DNA from: Mytilisepta virgata
Taxonomy: Eukaryota; Mollusca; Bivalvia; Mytilida; Mytilidae
NCBI GenBank assembly: GCA_028015205.1
Contig: CM051521.1
Coordinates: 91,860,513-91,924,512, forward strand
Length of the DNA stretch: 64,000 nucleotides
Direction of reading: 5' to 3'
The position numbers were made by a program, and so were the translations under genes. Shown in pieces: positions 13,783 to 25,329 of this stretch (the first letter of the stretch is position 1; each line of letters begins with the position of its first letter). Under the pieces are notes generated by a model, which saw only the letters and a list, made by a program, of their open reading frames with translations, ran no database searches and had not been told where the DNA came from.

Positions 13783-14030
13783 CCAAGTCAGGGTTTTTGT
13801 ATCCACGTTTGTTCCTACAAACCCCTGACAACACTCATTCATTTTTAGCAGGTCGAACATATCACCGCCTGGTGTGTGACCTACAAAATTCTACCTACTA
13901 CACAAATGGATTCTCTTTTGACCTTGAGAACTAACCAATGAAAATAGTTCACTTCTGAAATGTTCAAAACATGAATGAATGTTGTCTGGGGTTTGTAGGA
14001 ACGAACGTGGATACAAAACCCTGACTTGGG
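13783..14030. mobile_element. Foldback MITE-like element with arms of about 75 bp
   Basis: The left arm opens ACCAAGTCAGGGTTTTTGTA and continues through CCACGTTTGTTCCTACAAAC; the right arm (13974-14029) is its near-exact complement, closing with AAAACCCTGACTTGG. The centre is about 100 bp of unrelated sequence. A second left-end fragment with the same flank (AATTTATATAAACCAAGTCA) occurs at 16583-16622, so the element is repeated. Confidence 0.75.
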
Positions 14031-14493
14031 CGGATAATATAATGTTGGTATTTCACTATCTAAATAACATCCTTGTACATTTTTTGCACAAAAAATCAAT
14101 TGTACTATTTTAGATATAAAAAAAACCATTAAGATTAATTAATTCCTTCCATAACTGCATGTTCCGTTTTTTTCTACACTGAGTTGTTTATTTCCCTGTA
14201 AATAAAAGTATTACATGTAATAATATGCTGAACTTTTTTTTATTAAAAAAAAATCCACCAAGATTTATTTCTGATTCTAGTATTGTTTATTTCATCGCTA
14301 AATAATATGCTTATAACTTTTTTACAAATGGTTGCTATAAAAACATTTTAAAAATATTTTATCAAATACACATGGGCAGGATAAATGATGCCTATGATCA
14401 AAATGTGAATGCGAAAATCAATGAAAGATTGAATTTATACTCTTATGAATTGATATTAATACTACTTTTAACAAATCTGAATGGGTACTTTTT

Positions 14494-16267
14494 AGCTCAC
14501 CTGACCCAAAGGGTCAAGTGAGCTATTCTCATCACTTGGGGTCCGTCCTCCATTGTCCATCATCTGGTGTCGTCCGTTAACTTTTACAAAAATCTTCTCC
14601 TTTGAAACTACTGGGCCAAATGGACCCAAACTTGGCCACAAGCATCATAAGGGTATCTAGTTTAAAAAATGTGTCCGAAGACCCAACCTGCCAACATATA
14701 AATAAACAAATAGAACATAGGGGTAAACCGCAGTTTTTGTCTTATATTTCAAAAACTAAAGCATTTAGAGCAAAACTGATGTAATAAAAATGTTTATCAG
14801 GTCAAGATCTACCTGCCATGAAATTTTCAGACGAATTGGTCAACCCTTTTTTGGGTTATTGCCCCTGAATTGTTAATTTTAAGGAAATTTTGCAGTTTTA
14901 GGTTATTATCTTGAATATTATTATAGATAAAGACAAACTGTAAACAGCAAAAATGTTCATCAAAGTAAGATCTAAAATAAGTCAACATGACTAAAATCAT
15001 TGATTGATCCCTTATAGGAGTTTTTGCCCTTTAAAGACGGCGTCCGGCATAAATTTTCCTTTAAAGATCTTCTCCTTTGAAACCACTGGGCTAATTGGGA
15101 CCAAACTTTGGTGGAATGGTCCTTGGGTGGCCCCCTTCCAAATTTATATCCGACATCCCCGACTTCCAACAACATGGCTGCTGTTACTAAAAATAGAAAA
15201 AGGGGGGATGAATTTAAAAAATCTTCTTTCATGAAATTACAACGCCAATTGAAACCAAACTTGGCAGTAATGGTCCTTAGGAGGTTCTCTTTCAGAAATA
15301 TATCTGATGACCCGGACTGATAACCAAGATGGCTGCCACAGCCAAACTTAGCTTAACATAGGACCCTATGGGAAAATTCATTGAAAAATCTTCTTGTCTG
15401 AAACCACTTGACCAATTGGAACCAGACTTGGCAGCAATGGTCCTGAGATGGTCCTCTTTCAGAAATATGTCTGTTGACCGGGACTGACAACCAATATGGC
15501 CGCCACAGCCGAACTTAGTTTTACATAGGACCCTACAGGAAATTCACTAAAAAATCTTCTTGTCTGAAACCTGACTTATCCAATTAGAACTATACTTGGT
15601 AGCAATGGTCCTTAGATGGTCCTCTTTCAGAATTGTGTCCGATGACCCGGACTGTCAACCAAGATGGCTTAGTTTAACATAGGGTCCTTCTTGTCTGAAA
15701 CCACTTGACCAATTGGAACCAGACTTTGTACAAATGGTCCTTGGGAGGTCCTCTTTCAGAAATGTGACCGATTTCATGGACTGTGAACCAAGATGGCCAC
15801 CACAGCCAAACTTAGTTTAACATAGGACCCTATGCGAAATTCACTCAAAAATCTTCTCCTCTGAAAATACTCAGCCAATTGGAACTAAAGTTGGCAGCAT
15901 GGGTCCTTAGTCGGCCCTCTTTCAGAAATGTGTCCGTACATCTGGATTGTCAACCAAGATGGCCACCACAGCCGAACTTAGTTTAATATAGGACCCTATA
16001 GGAAAATTCATTTAAAAATCTTCTTGTCTGAAACCACTTAGCCAGCTGGAACAAGACTTAGTAATAACGGTCCTTAGATGGTTCTCTTTTAGAAATGTGT
16101 CCATTGACCTGGACTGTCAACCAAGATGCCTGCCACAGCCGAACTTTGTTTAACATAGAACCCCATAGAAAAACCAGCCAAATTGACTGCAACACTTAAA
16201 TGTTTAGTCCTGCTCAAGGTGAAAAGTTAAATCCAGGTGAGCGAAACAGGCTCTAGAGAGCCTCTAG
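14494..16267 (+). mobile_element. GCTCAC-family element, complete, with tandem units of about 167 bp
   Basis: The 5' end is AGCTCACCTGACCC with complement GGGTCAAGTGAGCT; the 3' end is CAGGTGAGC, hairpin AGGCTCtagaGAGCCT and CTCTAG, then T's. The first half is a long unit holding AAATAGAACATAGGGGTAAA and AAGATCTACCTGCCATGAAA; the second half is a tandem array in which AATGGTCC-type phrases recur at spacings of 168, 129, 166 and 167 bp (about 15430-16075), each with CTTGTCTGAAACCACTT and AACCAAGATGGC. The short frames here are array shadows. Confidence 0.78.
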
Positions 16268-16582
16268 TTTTATATTGTAATTGTGGAGTAAAAAAATTGT
16301 AAAACTTATGCTATGGAAGCTTAATCTGTTAAAGCATTTTTAGATCTGCTTTTGTTATAATCAGATTTTTAGATACATTTTAGAAGATACATGTAGTAAA
16401 TTTAATGTACTTAGTCTGAAAATCCAGCGATGGAAAAAAAACATACCTCATGATTCTGTGATAAATATTTTAATCCATTTACTAACAAGATATTGAATTC
16501 GCTAATGAAAACCAGATAAAATAAATATGAATTGTATTTCCTTAAATTTAGTGATGAGAAAAATATACTTCACTGTTCTATC

Positions 16583-16622
16583 AATTTATATAAACCAAGT
16601 CAGGGTTTTTGTATCCACGTTC
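16583..16622. repeat. Fragment of the 13783 foldback element
   Basis: About 40 bp match 13771-13810 almost exactly (AATTTATATAAACCAAGTCA and on to TATCCACGTT), then similarity stops. It looks like a solo left end. Confidence 0.65.
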
Positions 16623-17979
16623 AAGGGTGTTTTATCATCCATAAACTTATTTATATGTATTTTGGCTGGTAAGAATCTATAATAAAATTACAAGTATAAA
16701 TTTCTACTTGTAAAATTTGTTGCTCAAACACCATTAGACTATCAAATTTTGAACAACTTTCACCAAAATTACTATTCTTCAGAACTTTGGTTATTCGAAC
16801 GGTTTTTCTCTATCCTTTGGGTGTATGAGAGACCTAATTTATAAATGTATGTATATGCACTTCAATGCATTCAGTTTTTGAACAAATTTCACAATGTTAT
16901 ATACTTAAATTAACAATTTATAAACTGTAAATAATAACAACACTTTTTTCTTCCACCAACGGTTATAGGAATGTGATATAATACTTTTGAGACATTTATT
17001 TAGAGTTTTATGTTCAAGAATTGTATTTTTGTTGAACGTGTGGGAGTTGAAATTAAAATGTTTTGTTTAACTGAGATTTTGTTCTTTATGTTTAGTTTGT
17101 GTGAACAAGAAATAAAGATAAAGATTTAAAATATACTTAAAACCATTTTATAATGGTGTTACAACAGAAAAAATTAGATTAGTTTGGTGATGTACTGCAG
17201 ACTGAAAAGGGGGAGGGGATGTAGTAATAAAGGACAGTCTGGTTTCCTGTCACTCAGACAGCTTATTGTTTTTCATAAACTGAAATAATAGCTGCAAGTC
17301 TTAAAGAATTCTGAAAAAGAAGCATAGTATTTACTTTATCTTGCAAAGGAGTTTTACAATTAAATTTTTTTTTAAATATTTTCTACAAGGTATTTTTCTT
17401 AGGGAAACCAAAGAATATGACATCACAAATTAACATTATCAATTAGAATCCAGTACAGATACCCTTAGAAGTTTTGCCTAGAGTACCAGGAGAATTTCTT
17501 ACGTTACTTACCTGATAAAGCTAAAGTTTTAATTTGACTTCATTATTTAGACAGAAAATCAGTCAGTTGCAGGATATAAACAATATATAATAAAGTCTAG
17601 TTAAAATATATCATTATTATTTCAAGTAATTTCGTCAATCTATTTTTTATAAATTGTTTGTCTGTGTTCATGAAGAAATTGGTTAAGAGATTTAAATGTA
17701 TAGTTTTTTTGTGTTTTCTGATTTTGAATGTTTGTTGAATTGTTCATAGAGATTTGTATGAAAGTTTTTTTTTATTTTGTACAAAGAAAATCCCATTGAG
17801 TTACATGCTTATCATTGTTAGATTATTTTAGAAATATTTGCCTCAGAAGAACCATTTATTTTTTTACCCAGATTTGATTTTGTATAAATATGTTCTATAA
17901 TTCTGATACACAGCAATTGTTAAAATTAATTTAGAATGAATAAAAAATGTTTAAAAAGCACATAAAATTGTTGTTTTCT
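16623..17979. other. AT-rich intergenic DNA, nothing recognised
   Basis: This 1.35 kb stretch has no frame, repeat signature or RNA gene that I can support. Confidence 0.4.
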
Positions 17980-18374
17980 TATGGCAAGCCATTTTACTAT
18001 TTATTCTAACTTCAAGATATCTCATAAGATATCATATAAACTTTATAAGATATCTTATATACTTTATAAGATATCTTCTGAAGTTTATAAGATATCTTTT
18101 AAAGTATATAAGATATCTCATAAAGTATATAAGATATCTTCTAAAGTTTAGAAGATATCTTATAAAGTATATAAGATATCTCATATAATATATAAGATAT
18201 CTGATAACCTAGTTTTTATAAGATATCTCATAAAGTATATAAGATATCTTATAAATATTTTTTATATAAGATAACTCATATATTTTATAAGATATCTTAT
18301 ATAGTTTATAAGATATCTCATATAGTTTATAAGATATTTTGAAGTTTGAATAAATAGTAAAACGGCTTGCCATA
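17980..18374. mobile_element. Foldback element built on a GATATC tandem array
   Basis: Terminal inverted repeats of about 42 bp start TATGGCAAGCC at 17980 and end GGCTTGCCATA at 18374; both arms contain TTTACTATTTATTC and ACTTCAA. The outer flanks are TTTTCT on both sides (17974-17979 and 18375-18380), a likely 6-bp target duplication, or a TA duplication in a TTTTCT context. The interior (about 18014-18335) is an array of units of about 24 bp built on the palindrome AAGATATCTT and TATAAAGTATA. The minus-strand frame through it, a repeat of Tyr, Lys, Ile, Ser and Leu, is an artefact of the array. Confidence 0.78.
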
Positions 18375-18994
18375 TTTTCTTCTATATTCATACAGTTTAT
18401 TACATTCCGTCCTGCATTATTTATTATATTCCCACTTGAAAGGATTATAGTGTATACTGATTTACCTCTTTCCATCCATCATTCTCTTGCAAAATGTTTT
18501 CTTCACAAATTTCTCAAAAACTAAGATGCAGCAAATTCATAGTTGGTGTAAAGCATTGCATTTTATATTGCATCCTTACATTTTCACTTGTATATACTAT
18601 AGAAATTCTTTCTCACCAAATTCTCAACAACTATAGGTCACAACTAAGTTTTAGTAGCTGTGAAAAATGATCATGAAGAAGTATATACCAATTTTGTACC
18701 TAAGCATCTTGTTTAACAATGCCACCTGACATTTTCACTATATATACTATAGAAATGTATTGTGAAGTTCTTGGCAACTATAATTTAGTGTGAGGTATTC
18801 TTCAAAAACATTCTATAGAATAGCCTAATAACCTGAGCTCCAGTATACCATCACAAAAATTCGTATTCAGATTATCAATAAAATATTCAGTTGAACTACT
18901 AAACGAATGAATGCAACATGAAAAAGTCTATGAAATTTCCATACAATTCGTTGGGATAATATTGTGAACATACATTTAGATTTTATGAAATACA

Positions 18995-19930
18995 AATAAA
19001 GGGCTTTAATATTATAATAGATAGAGAGAAAGTGTAAATGGCGAACATGTCAAGCAAAGAATTTTTTTTAAAAAGTCCAATGACAAAAATGGTCTATTGA
19101 CTAAGTGCAGCATGATATGGCCGCAACATACTTTTTTGGCATCTTTAACCCCCTAAAATATAGTAATAATTTGTTGACATACTTCTGAAAGTACTCATCA
19201 AGATAAATTAAAAGAAAAATCTCAATTGAAATAGGATGAAAAATAAAAAATTTTATGTTTCATCCAAATTACTAACTTTGACAAATTTTTAAAAAATTAC
19301 ATATCAAGGCACATTGTTTTGGCCCTTTTTACTCCTTATATCTCAAAACCCGTAATAGACAGACGAAATCTGTGGACATACTACTAGAAACACTCTTCAA
19401 GATTAATTAAAAGAAAAAATCCCACTTAAAATTGGATGTGAAATATAAAAAAATAAGCGTCCTGCAAAATGGCTACTTTTGGCCCCTTTAAACCCTTTTA
19501 TCTCTGCAACGACATAAGTAACACAAAAATGCCTGCAGTAAGTTTTGCTGTATTTCTTATGAAGAACTATATTAAAAAAATCATCAAAATCGGATAAGAA
19601 ATAACGTTTCAAAAATTTAGGTGTATCCCTTTTTTGGCCTCTAATACCTCTAAAAAGGTAAGAGATAGTGTAAAATGGATCGTATACAATTTTTCCATTT
19701 TTTGTCAAGGAACACTATAAAGCAAAAGTTATTAAAAACGGATAAAAATTTTAAAAGTTACACCAAAATTATCAAAAAACTCTTTATGACCCCCATAAAA
19801 AAACAGGAGGGCCAGATTTCCCAAAATCAATCTTATTGGAGACTATTGTGGTAAAATATCAAAAGGATATGTTCAATAAAACAAAAGTAAATGAGCGGAA
19901 ACCTAACTGTCTACGGACGCCGACAGGCTC
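18995..19930. repeat. Degenerate repeat region related to internal parts of the GCTCAC elements
   Basis: The first 95 bp (TTTAATATTATAATAGATAG, AGAAAGTGTAAATGGCGAA, GACAAAAATGGTCTATTGAC) match 21990-22090 inside another element. After that, GACATACTtCTgaAAgtACT-type phrases recur at 19176 and 19375, suggesting decayed tandem units of about 200 bp. No clear termini are visible. Confidence 0.5.
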
Positions 19931-20433
19931 ATACCATAATACGAATAACCACAAATATTTCCGGTCGTCTAACATGTTTAGCTATATATAAAGCTATGTC
20001 CCTAGATGGTTATGGCCTTACTCTTTTGGCCATTTTAGGTATTTTTTAATTGCTTTTAAGCTTTTTGGATTATTCAACATTTTTGGCATTGAGCACAACT
20101 GATGAGTCGTAAATAGACAAAATGTGCACATTTTGTGCATCAAAATTGGTATCCGATAATTTATCAAGAACAGGAGATATTATGAAGGCATCAAATCTGA
20201 TAAAGGCACATTCACCTTTACTGATAAACTGCATAAAGCGACGATGCTTCAGTGTACATATGGATATCTATCTTTTCCAATCTGTGTTCCTCCAAGTACA
20301 GGTACATGCAAGTAGCCTTTCTACTTAAAAAAATGAAACTTTATTAATAAGTACATGAACACATTTTTCTTATTGTTTCCAGGGTAAATATTCATAATTA
20401 TTCTAAAAAACTTAAATCATCCTTACTAAAATC

Positions 20434-20474
20434 AAGGACGTATAACTAACGTATATTATAATATACGTCCTTGC
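20434..20474. repeat. Short perfect hairpin
   Basis: AAGGACGTATA is followed about 20 bases later by its complement TATACGTCCTT, with a second palindromic TATATTATAATATA core between. Possibly the end of a small inverted-repeat element. Confidence 0.5.
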
Positions 20475-21587
20475 TAAAATGGTGAAAAATAGTTACAAAA
20501 TATTGCCAAGTTCTTTGTATCTGTGATCAAAGTTTGAAGTTGCTAAAAAGACTCACTAGACTGAAATTTCCTTAGGCTCCTCTATCATGTCTATACTGTT
20601 ACCGTATTAAAGTCAGATGTTGTTCTGGAGTTATGTCGCCTTGTCCGTAAAAAAATCAAATGTGCACGAAAAATCACAAAATTAACAATTTTTGGGTAAA
20701 TTAAAAATCGTAGTTAGACTTCGATGTGCTCAATATATCTTGTTAAAATTTGAAACATACTTTGTTAAGATAAGTATCTTTTAATGGTCAACTGCTAATC
20801 AATGCTAAACATATAGCTTCAACTCCTATTTTGTGTTTTAATTTAATGAAGTTTACCCTTCACTAAATGACAAACGTCAAGTAAAAAGCCTAAATGCAAG
20901 TTATCTGATACTTAAAATACTCATTGACTAAATAAAAAAATCAAAAATGTTCTACTGGGCCCATTAAGCACAAATCCTATGAAAAATCAAACGAGTCCTG
21001 TTCCAATTTCAATTTTTGTCCCCCCGCTGCAACGCGATGGAGGGACCTAGTAATGGTGTGCGTCTGTCTGTCCGTCACAGTTATTTGTTACCCAACTGAC
21101 CGCTGATCAGATTTCGTTAAAATTTTGTAGGACTGATAGTAACCATATGTTTTTGATCATTTTGCATCGCCATTTTGATTCGACAAATTTTACAGGAGTT
21201 ACGGGACTGTAACTTTTTTCTGCATTTGACACTATAGGAACACTTTGTGGACGCAACTCCTCTGAGACCGCTGATCGGATCTCGTAGGATTATTAGTATA
21301 CGCATGTACTTGATCCTATCGCACTGCAATTTTGATTGGACAAATTTTACAGGAGTTATGGGACTTTAAGGTTTTTCTGCATGTGACACTTTATTAACAC
21401 TTTGTGGACGCAACTCCTCTGAGACCGCTGATCGGATTTAGTTCAAATTTTGTAGGGTTGTTAGTCACCATATCTACTTGATCCCATCGCACCGCAATTT
21501 TGATTTGACAAATTTTACGGGAGTTATGGGACTTTAATGTTTTTGTGCATGTAACACTACAGGAACACTCTGTGGACACACATTTTT

Positions 21588-22168
21588 AGCGCACCTGGCC
21601 CAAAGGGCCATGTGTGCGTATACCATCACTTGGCGTCCGTCGTCGTCTGTTGTCGTCTGTCGTCGTAAACTATTTCAAGAATCTTCTCCTCTGAAACTAC
21701 CTGGCTAAATACCTTCAAACTTTAACAGAATCTAGTTTATAAATTATATCCGAAGTTTGATCCATCAACAAATATGGCCGTCGTTGCTAAATATAGAACA
21801 TAGGGGTCAAATGCAGCTTTCGGCTTATATCTCAAAAACTAAAGCAGTTATAGCAAAAGCAGAAGTATTGAATAGATCAAGATATATCTGCAACAAAATG
21901 TTCAAACCAATTGGACAACCTGTTGTTGGGTTATTGTCCGAAATAGTTTATTTTTAGGAAATTATACAGTTTTGGTTATTAATAAAATTTATCTTTAATA
22001 TTATAATAGATATAGAGAAAGTGTAAATAGCGAAAATGTCAAGCAAAGAATTTTTTTTTAAAAGTCCAATGACAAAAATGGTCTATTGACTCTCTAAGAA
22101 GTAAATGTCATTGAAAGATTATTTTTTTACAATTTTCTTTAATCATTACTGTTTTCATTTACCTTTTT
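21588..22168 (+). mobile_element. GCTCAC-type 5' part, 3' end missing (first)
   Basis: It begins AGCGCACCTGGCCC with complement GGGCCATGTGTGCG, then GTCCGTCGTCGTCTGTTGTC and the family phrase AAATATAGAACATAGGGGTC. No CAGGTGAGC plus hairpin end is found before the next start at 22169. Confidence 0.6.
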
Positions 22169-23185
22169 AGCTCACCTGTCCTAAAAGGACATGTGAGCTT
22201 TTGCCATCACTTGGCGTCCGTCGTAAACTTTTTCAAAGATCTTCTCCTCTGAAACCACCGAACCAATTACAGCCATAGTTAGTCTGAATGACCCTTAGGG
22301 TATCTAGAATAACGTTATGTTTTATTTTCTTGTCCGTCGAGAAACATGGTCGCCATGGCTAAAAATAGAACATAGGGGGTAAACAGCAGTTTTTGCCTTA
22401 TATCTCAAAAACTAAAGCATTTACGGCAAAACTGACGGGATAAAAATGTTTATCAGGTCAAGATATACCTGCTATGAAATTTTCAGACGAATTGGTCAAC
22501 CCTTTGTTGGGTTATTGCCCCCTGGATCTTTACTTTTAAGGGAATTTTGCAGTTTTAGGTTGTTATCTTGAATATTATTATAGATAAAGACAAACTGTAA
22601 ACTGCAAAAATGTTCAGCAAAGTAAGATCTACAAATAAGTCCACATGACCAAAGTCGTCAATTGACCCCTTATAGGAGTTTTTGCCTTTAAAGACACTTT
22701 TTCACATTTTTTTCGTCATCTTTTTAAACTTTTAAAAATCTCCTTGAAACTAAAGAATCAATTTCAGCCAAACTCAGGCTGAAGGATCTTTAGGGTATTT
22801 AGTATAAATTTTGTGTTTTATTTTCTTGTCCGTCGAGAAACATGGCTGCCCTGGTTAAAAATAGAAAATAGGTGAAAATGCACTTTTTGGCTCATATCTC
22901 GAAAACTAAAGCAGGTAGGGCAAAACTGACAAATAGTATAAATGTTAATGAGGTGAAGATCTACCTGCCTTGAAATTTTCAGACGAATCAGTCAATCCAT
23001 TTTTGGGTTATTGCTCCTGAAATGTTAATTTTAAGAAAATCTTGCAGTTTTAGGTTATTAACTTGAATATTATTATAGATAAAGACAAACTGTAAACAGC
23101 AAAAATGTTCAGCAAAGTAAGATCTACAAATAAGTCAACATGACCAAAATCGTCAATTGACCCCTTATAGGAGTTTTTGCCCATG
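22169..23185 (+). mobile_element. GCTCAC-type 5' part, two units of 496 bp, 3' end missing (second)
   Basis: It begins AGCTCACCTGTCC with complement GGACATGTGAGCT. Two units follow, marked by CTTGTCCGTCGAGAAACATG at 22329 and 22825. Each unit ends with AAGTAAGATCTACAAATAAG and CCCCTTATAGGAGTTTTTGC. The similarity stops near 23185 without the usual 3' hairpin. Confidence 0.65.
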
Positions 23186-24151
23186 AAAGATTATTTACAT
23201 GTAAACAGAAAATAATGGTCCGGCATATTGTCACAGATGTTTAGACCATAACTTTAAATAAATTAAATGGTACAAGTAAAATGGAGCGTCAAGGTCATTG
23301 AAAAATTTCATAGCAACCGATGAAAAGGTCCCTAGCAACCATATATATTTGGGTTAAGGACCTTATAATTGACCTGTACAAGTCAAAAACAAAGGTTAAG
23401 AGTCAAGGTCATTGAAAAAGTCCATAGCAACTGATGAAAAAGTCCCTAGCAACCATATATATTTGGGTTAAGGACCTTATAATTGACCTGTACAAGTCAA
23501 AAGGAAAGGTCAAGAGTTGAGGTCATTGAAAAAGTCCATAGTGTGCAGCGATTTCAATAATACACATTTTGTATATCTTGTGGGGCTTCGATTTTTCTCT
23601 GCGGCGGGGACATATGGCTATGTGTAGCAATCTTGTCAATACAAATTTAAAATGCTTTATTCAATCAAAACAACATCTCCTTAACAAATAAAAAAAATAT
23701 TTCAAATATTTTTATTCATCACATATAACAACTGTATGAATTTCATTTTTAACAACATCATGCTATTGACTAAGATTTTGAGAGGTTCATGGAGAACAAA
23801 GAATTAAATTACAAGGATTTTCAGTAATTCCTGAGATTCAAAAATAACAGTAAATTACACATGTATCTACAACTCAAAAAATAACTAAGTTCATGGACAA
23901 TCATTGATGTGTTTATGAAGCTGAAATAAGTAATACCAGTATACTCAGCAAAAACCCAAATTGATTTGCTAATAATTTACAGATGCATCGTAATACAGAA
24001 GAATTGAATACTGAAACTCAGGAAAAAATTTAATCATAAAAAATAGTCCAGATATCTTAGGGGTTTTGAGAATTTGTGTTAAAGCAACCAATCTTCTTTT
24101 ATGGGGATTGGTATATAGTAAGGTTACAAAAACTATCACAGTATAATGTTT

Positions 24152-24367
24152 TGGCCATGTGAGCTATTGCAGCCGTCGTCTGTCGTCGTCGTAAACTCTC
24201 CTTTAAAGATCTGGGCCAATTGGAACAAAAATTAGCAGCAATGGTCCTTTGTTGGTCCTCTTTCAGAATTATATCCTATGACCCCACACATCATCCAATA
24301 TGGCCATCAAAGCTGAACATAGTTTAACATAGTCCAGGTGAGCGATACAGGCTACTGGGAGCCTCTA
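24152..24367 (+). mobile_element. Short internally deleted GCTCAC-family copy
   Basis: Only about 215 bp remain: the 5' hairpin's second arm (GGCCATGTGAGCTATTGC), GTCGTC repeats, part of one tandem unit (TTTAAAGATCTGGGCCAATT, GCAGCAATGGTCC) and an intact 3' end (CCAGGTGAGC, hairpin GGCTACTGGGAGCC, TCT). It shows that the two ends can be separated by a single partial unit. Confidence 0.7.
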
Positions 24368-25329
24368 TTATTTTTTATAACTCCTTCTTGTCAACAAAAC
24401 AAAACAATAAAATTTAATTCACAACGCATCTGATTAGTATTTACTTTTGTGTCATAGTGTTTGCGTCAAAGGTCGTTTATGTCTATGCCTTCTTGTGAGC
24501 AAGGTACCTGTGCAATATAGATTTGGTTGTCTATAAATAGACCAAAAAATAAGAATTTAATATGAATTTCTAATGTGGAAAAAAAAATATTGAAGTACAT
24601 CGTGAATGTTTGTATATTGGAATAAATTTTCACAAAGTTTTGTCAGTGTTAGTATGTACAGAAATTGCAATATGCACATCTGTGTGTGAGAATTGTGTAC
24701 AACAAAGGTTAATGTGTATATGTGACTATTGACTTTTACCGTGAACTTAATTACAATTTCCAGTCAACAAGATGTTGCATCAAAAGGTGTTAGTACATTG
24801 TATTACTGGCTGGGACTTCTGTGAAATCATTGAAAGTCAATGATTAAAACAACTGCACTGTAGTTCACCTTTATATACTTTAGGTATATTGAATGTACAA
24901 GCTAACAATTTTGAGATTAATCTCATTAAAACAATGAAAGTCAATGGTTAAAACAGTCACATTTGTAGGTTACCTTTAATATATGGAATATACACTCCAG
25001 GTATATGGAATGTACCAAGCTGATAATTTTGACATTAATTTCATTAAAACAGAACCATTAAACCAAGATGTTAGGTAACTCAAAATAAATTAATTTGAGA
25101 TGTAAAGAGCAATTTGATTGTCCAGCAATGAAAATGGAGAACCCTGTTTTGGTATTGTGTGTCAAAAAAAATATTATCTTTCCAATCCAAAAATCAAAAT
25201 TTATTTAAAGTATAAAATCATAATTATCAGCCTGCTACTTCATCAAACTAACAACTACATTTTTATGTTGGAAAATCAATTAACAATACAAAATAAAAAA
25301 AAATGTACTGATACACATAATTTGTTCTG
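24368..25329. other. Region downstream of DNAJC12, no gene seen
   Basis: AT-rich DNA between the last repeat and the DNAJC12 stop. A plus-strand TTTATT at 25200-25205 gives an AATAAA on the minus strand about 125 bp past the stop, a candidate polyadenylation signal. The phrase AACAATGAAAGTCAATGGTT at about 24930 resembles 24825-24850, a weak local duplication. Confidence 0.4.

Larger units (their letters stand above)
21019..23635 (+). mobile_element. GTCCCC-family element hosting GCTCAC-type sequence
   Basis: After a T run, the 5' end GTCCCCCCGCTGCA leads into a hairpin partner GGAGGGAC, a GTCTGTCTGTCCGTC tract and three units of 155-157 bp (TTTGTGGACGCAACTCCTCT at about 21244 and 21401; ACAAATTTTACaGGAGTTA at 21182, 21339 and 21496). 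Next come two starts of GCTCAC-type sequence (21588 and 22169). The 3' part has three units of exactly 114 bp (GGTCATTG at 23293, 23407 and 23521). It ends TGCGGCGGGGAC, a hairpin ACATAtggcTATGT and AATCTTG. The outer inverted repeat differs in sequence from the inner family, so this is a nested or chimeric element. Confidence 0.65.

Noticed and set aside
18209..18475. 88-codon frame rich in Tyr-Lys-Ile-Ser repeats
   Set aside because: It is a read-through of the GATATC tandem array.
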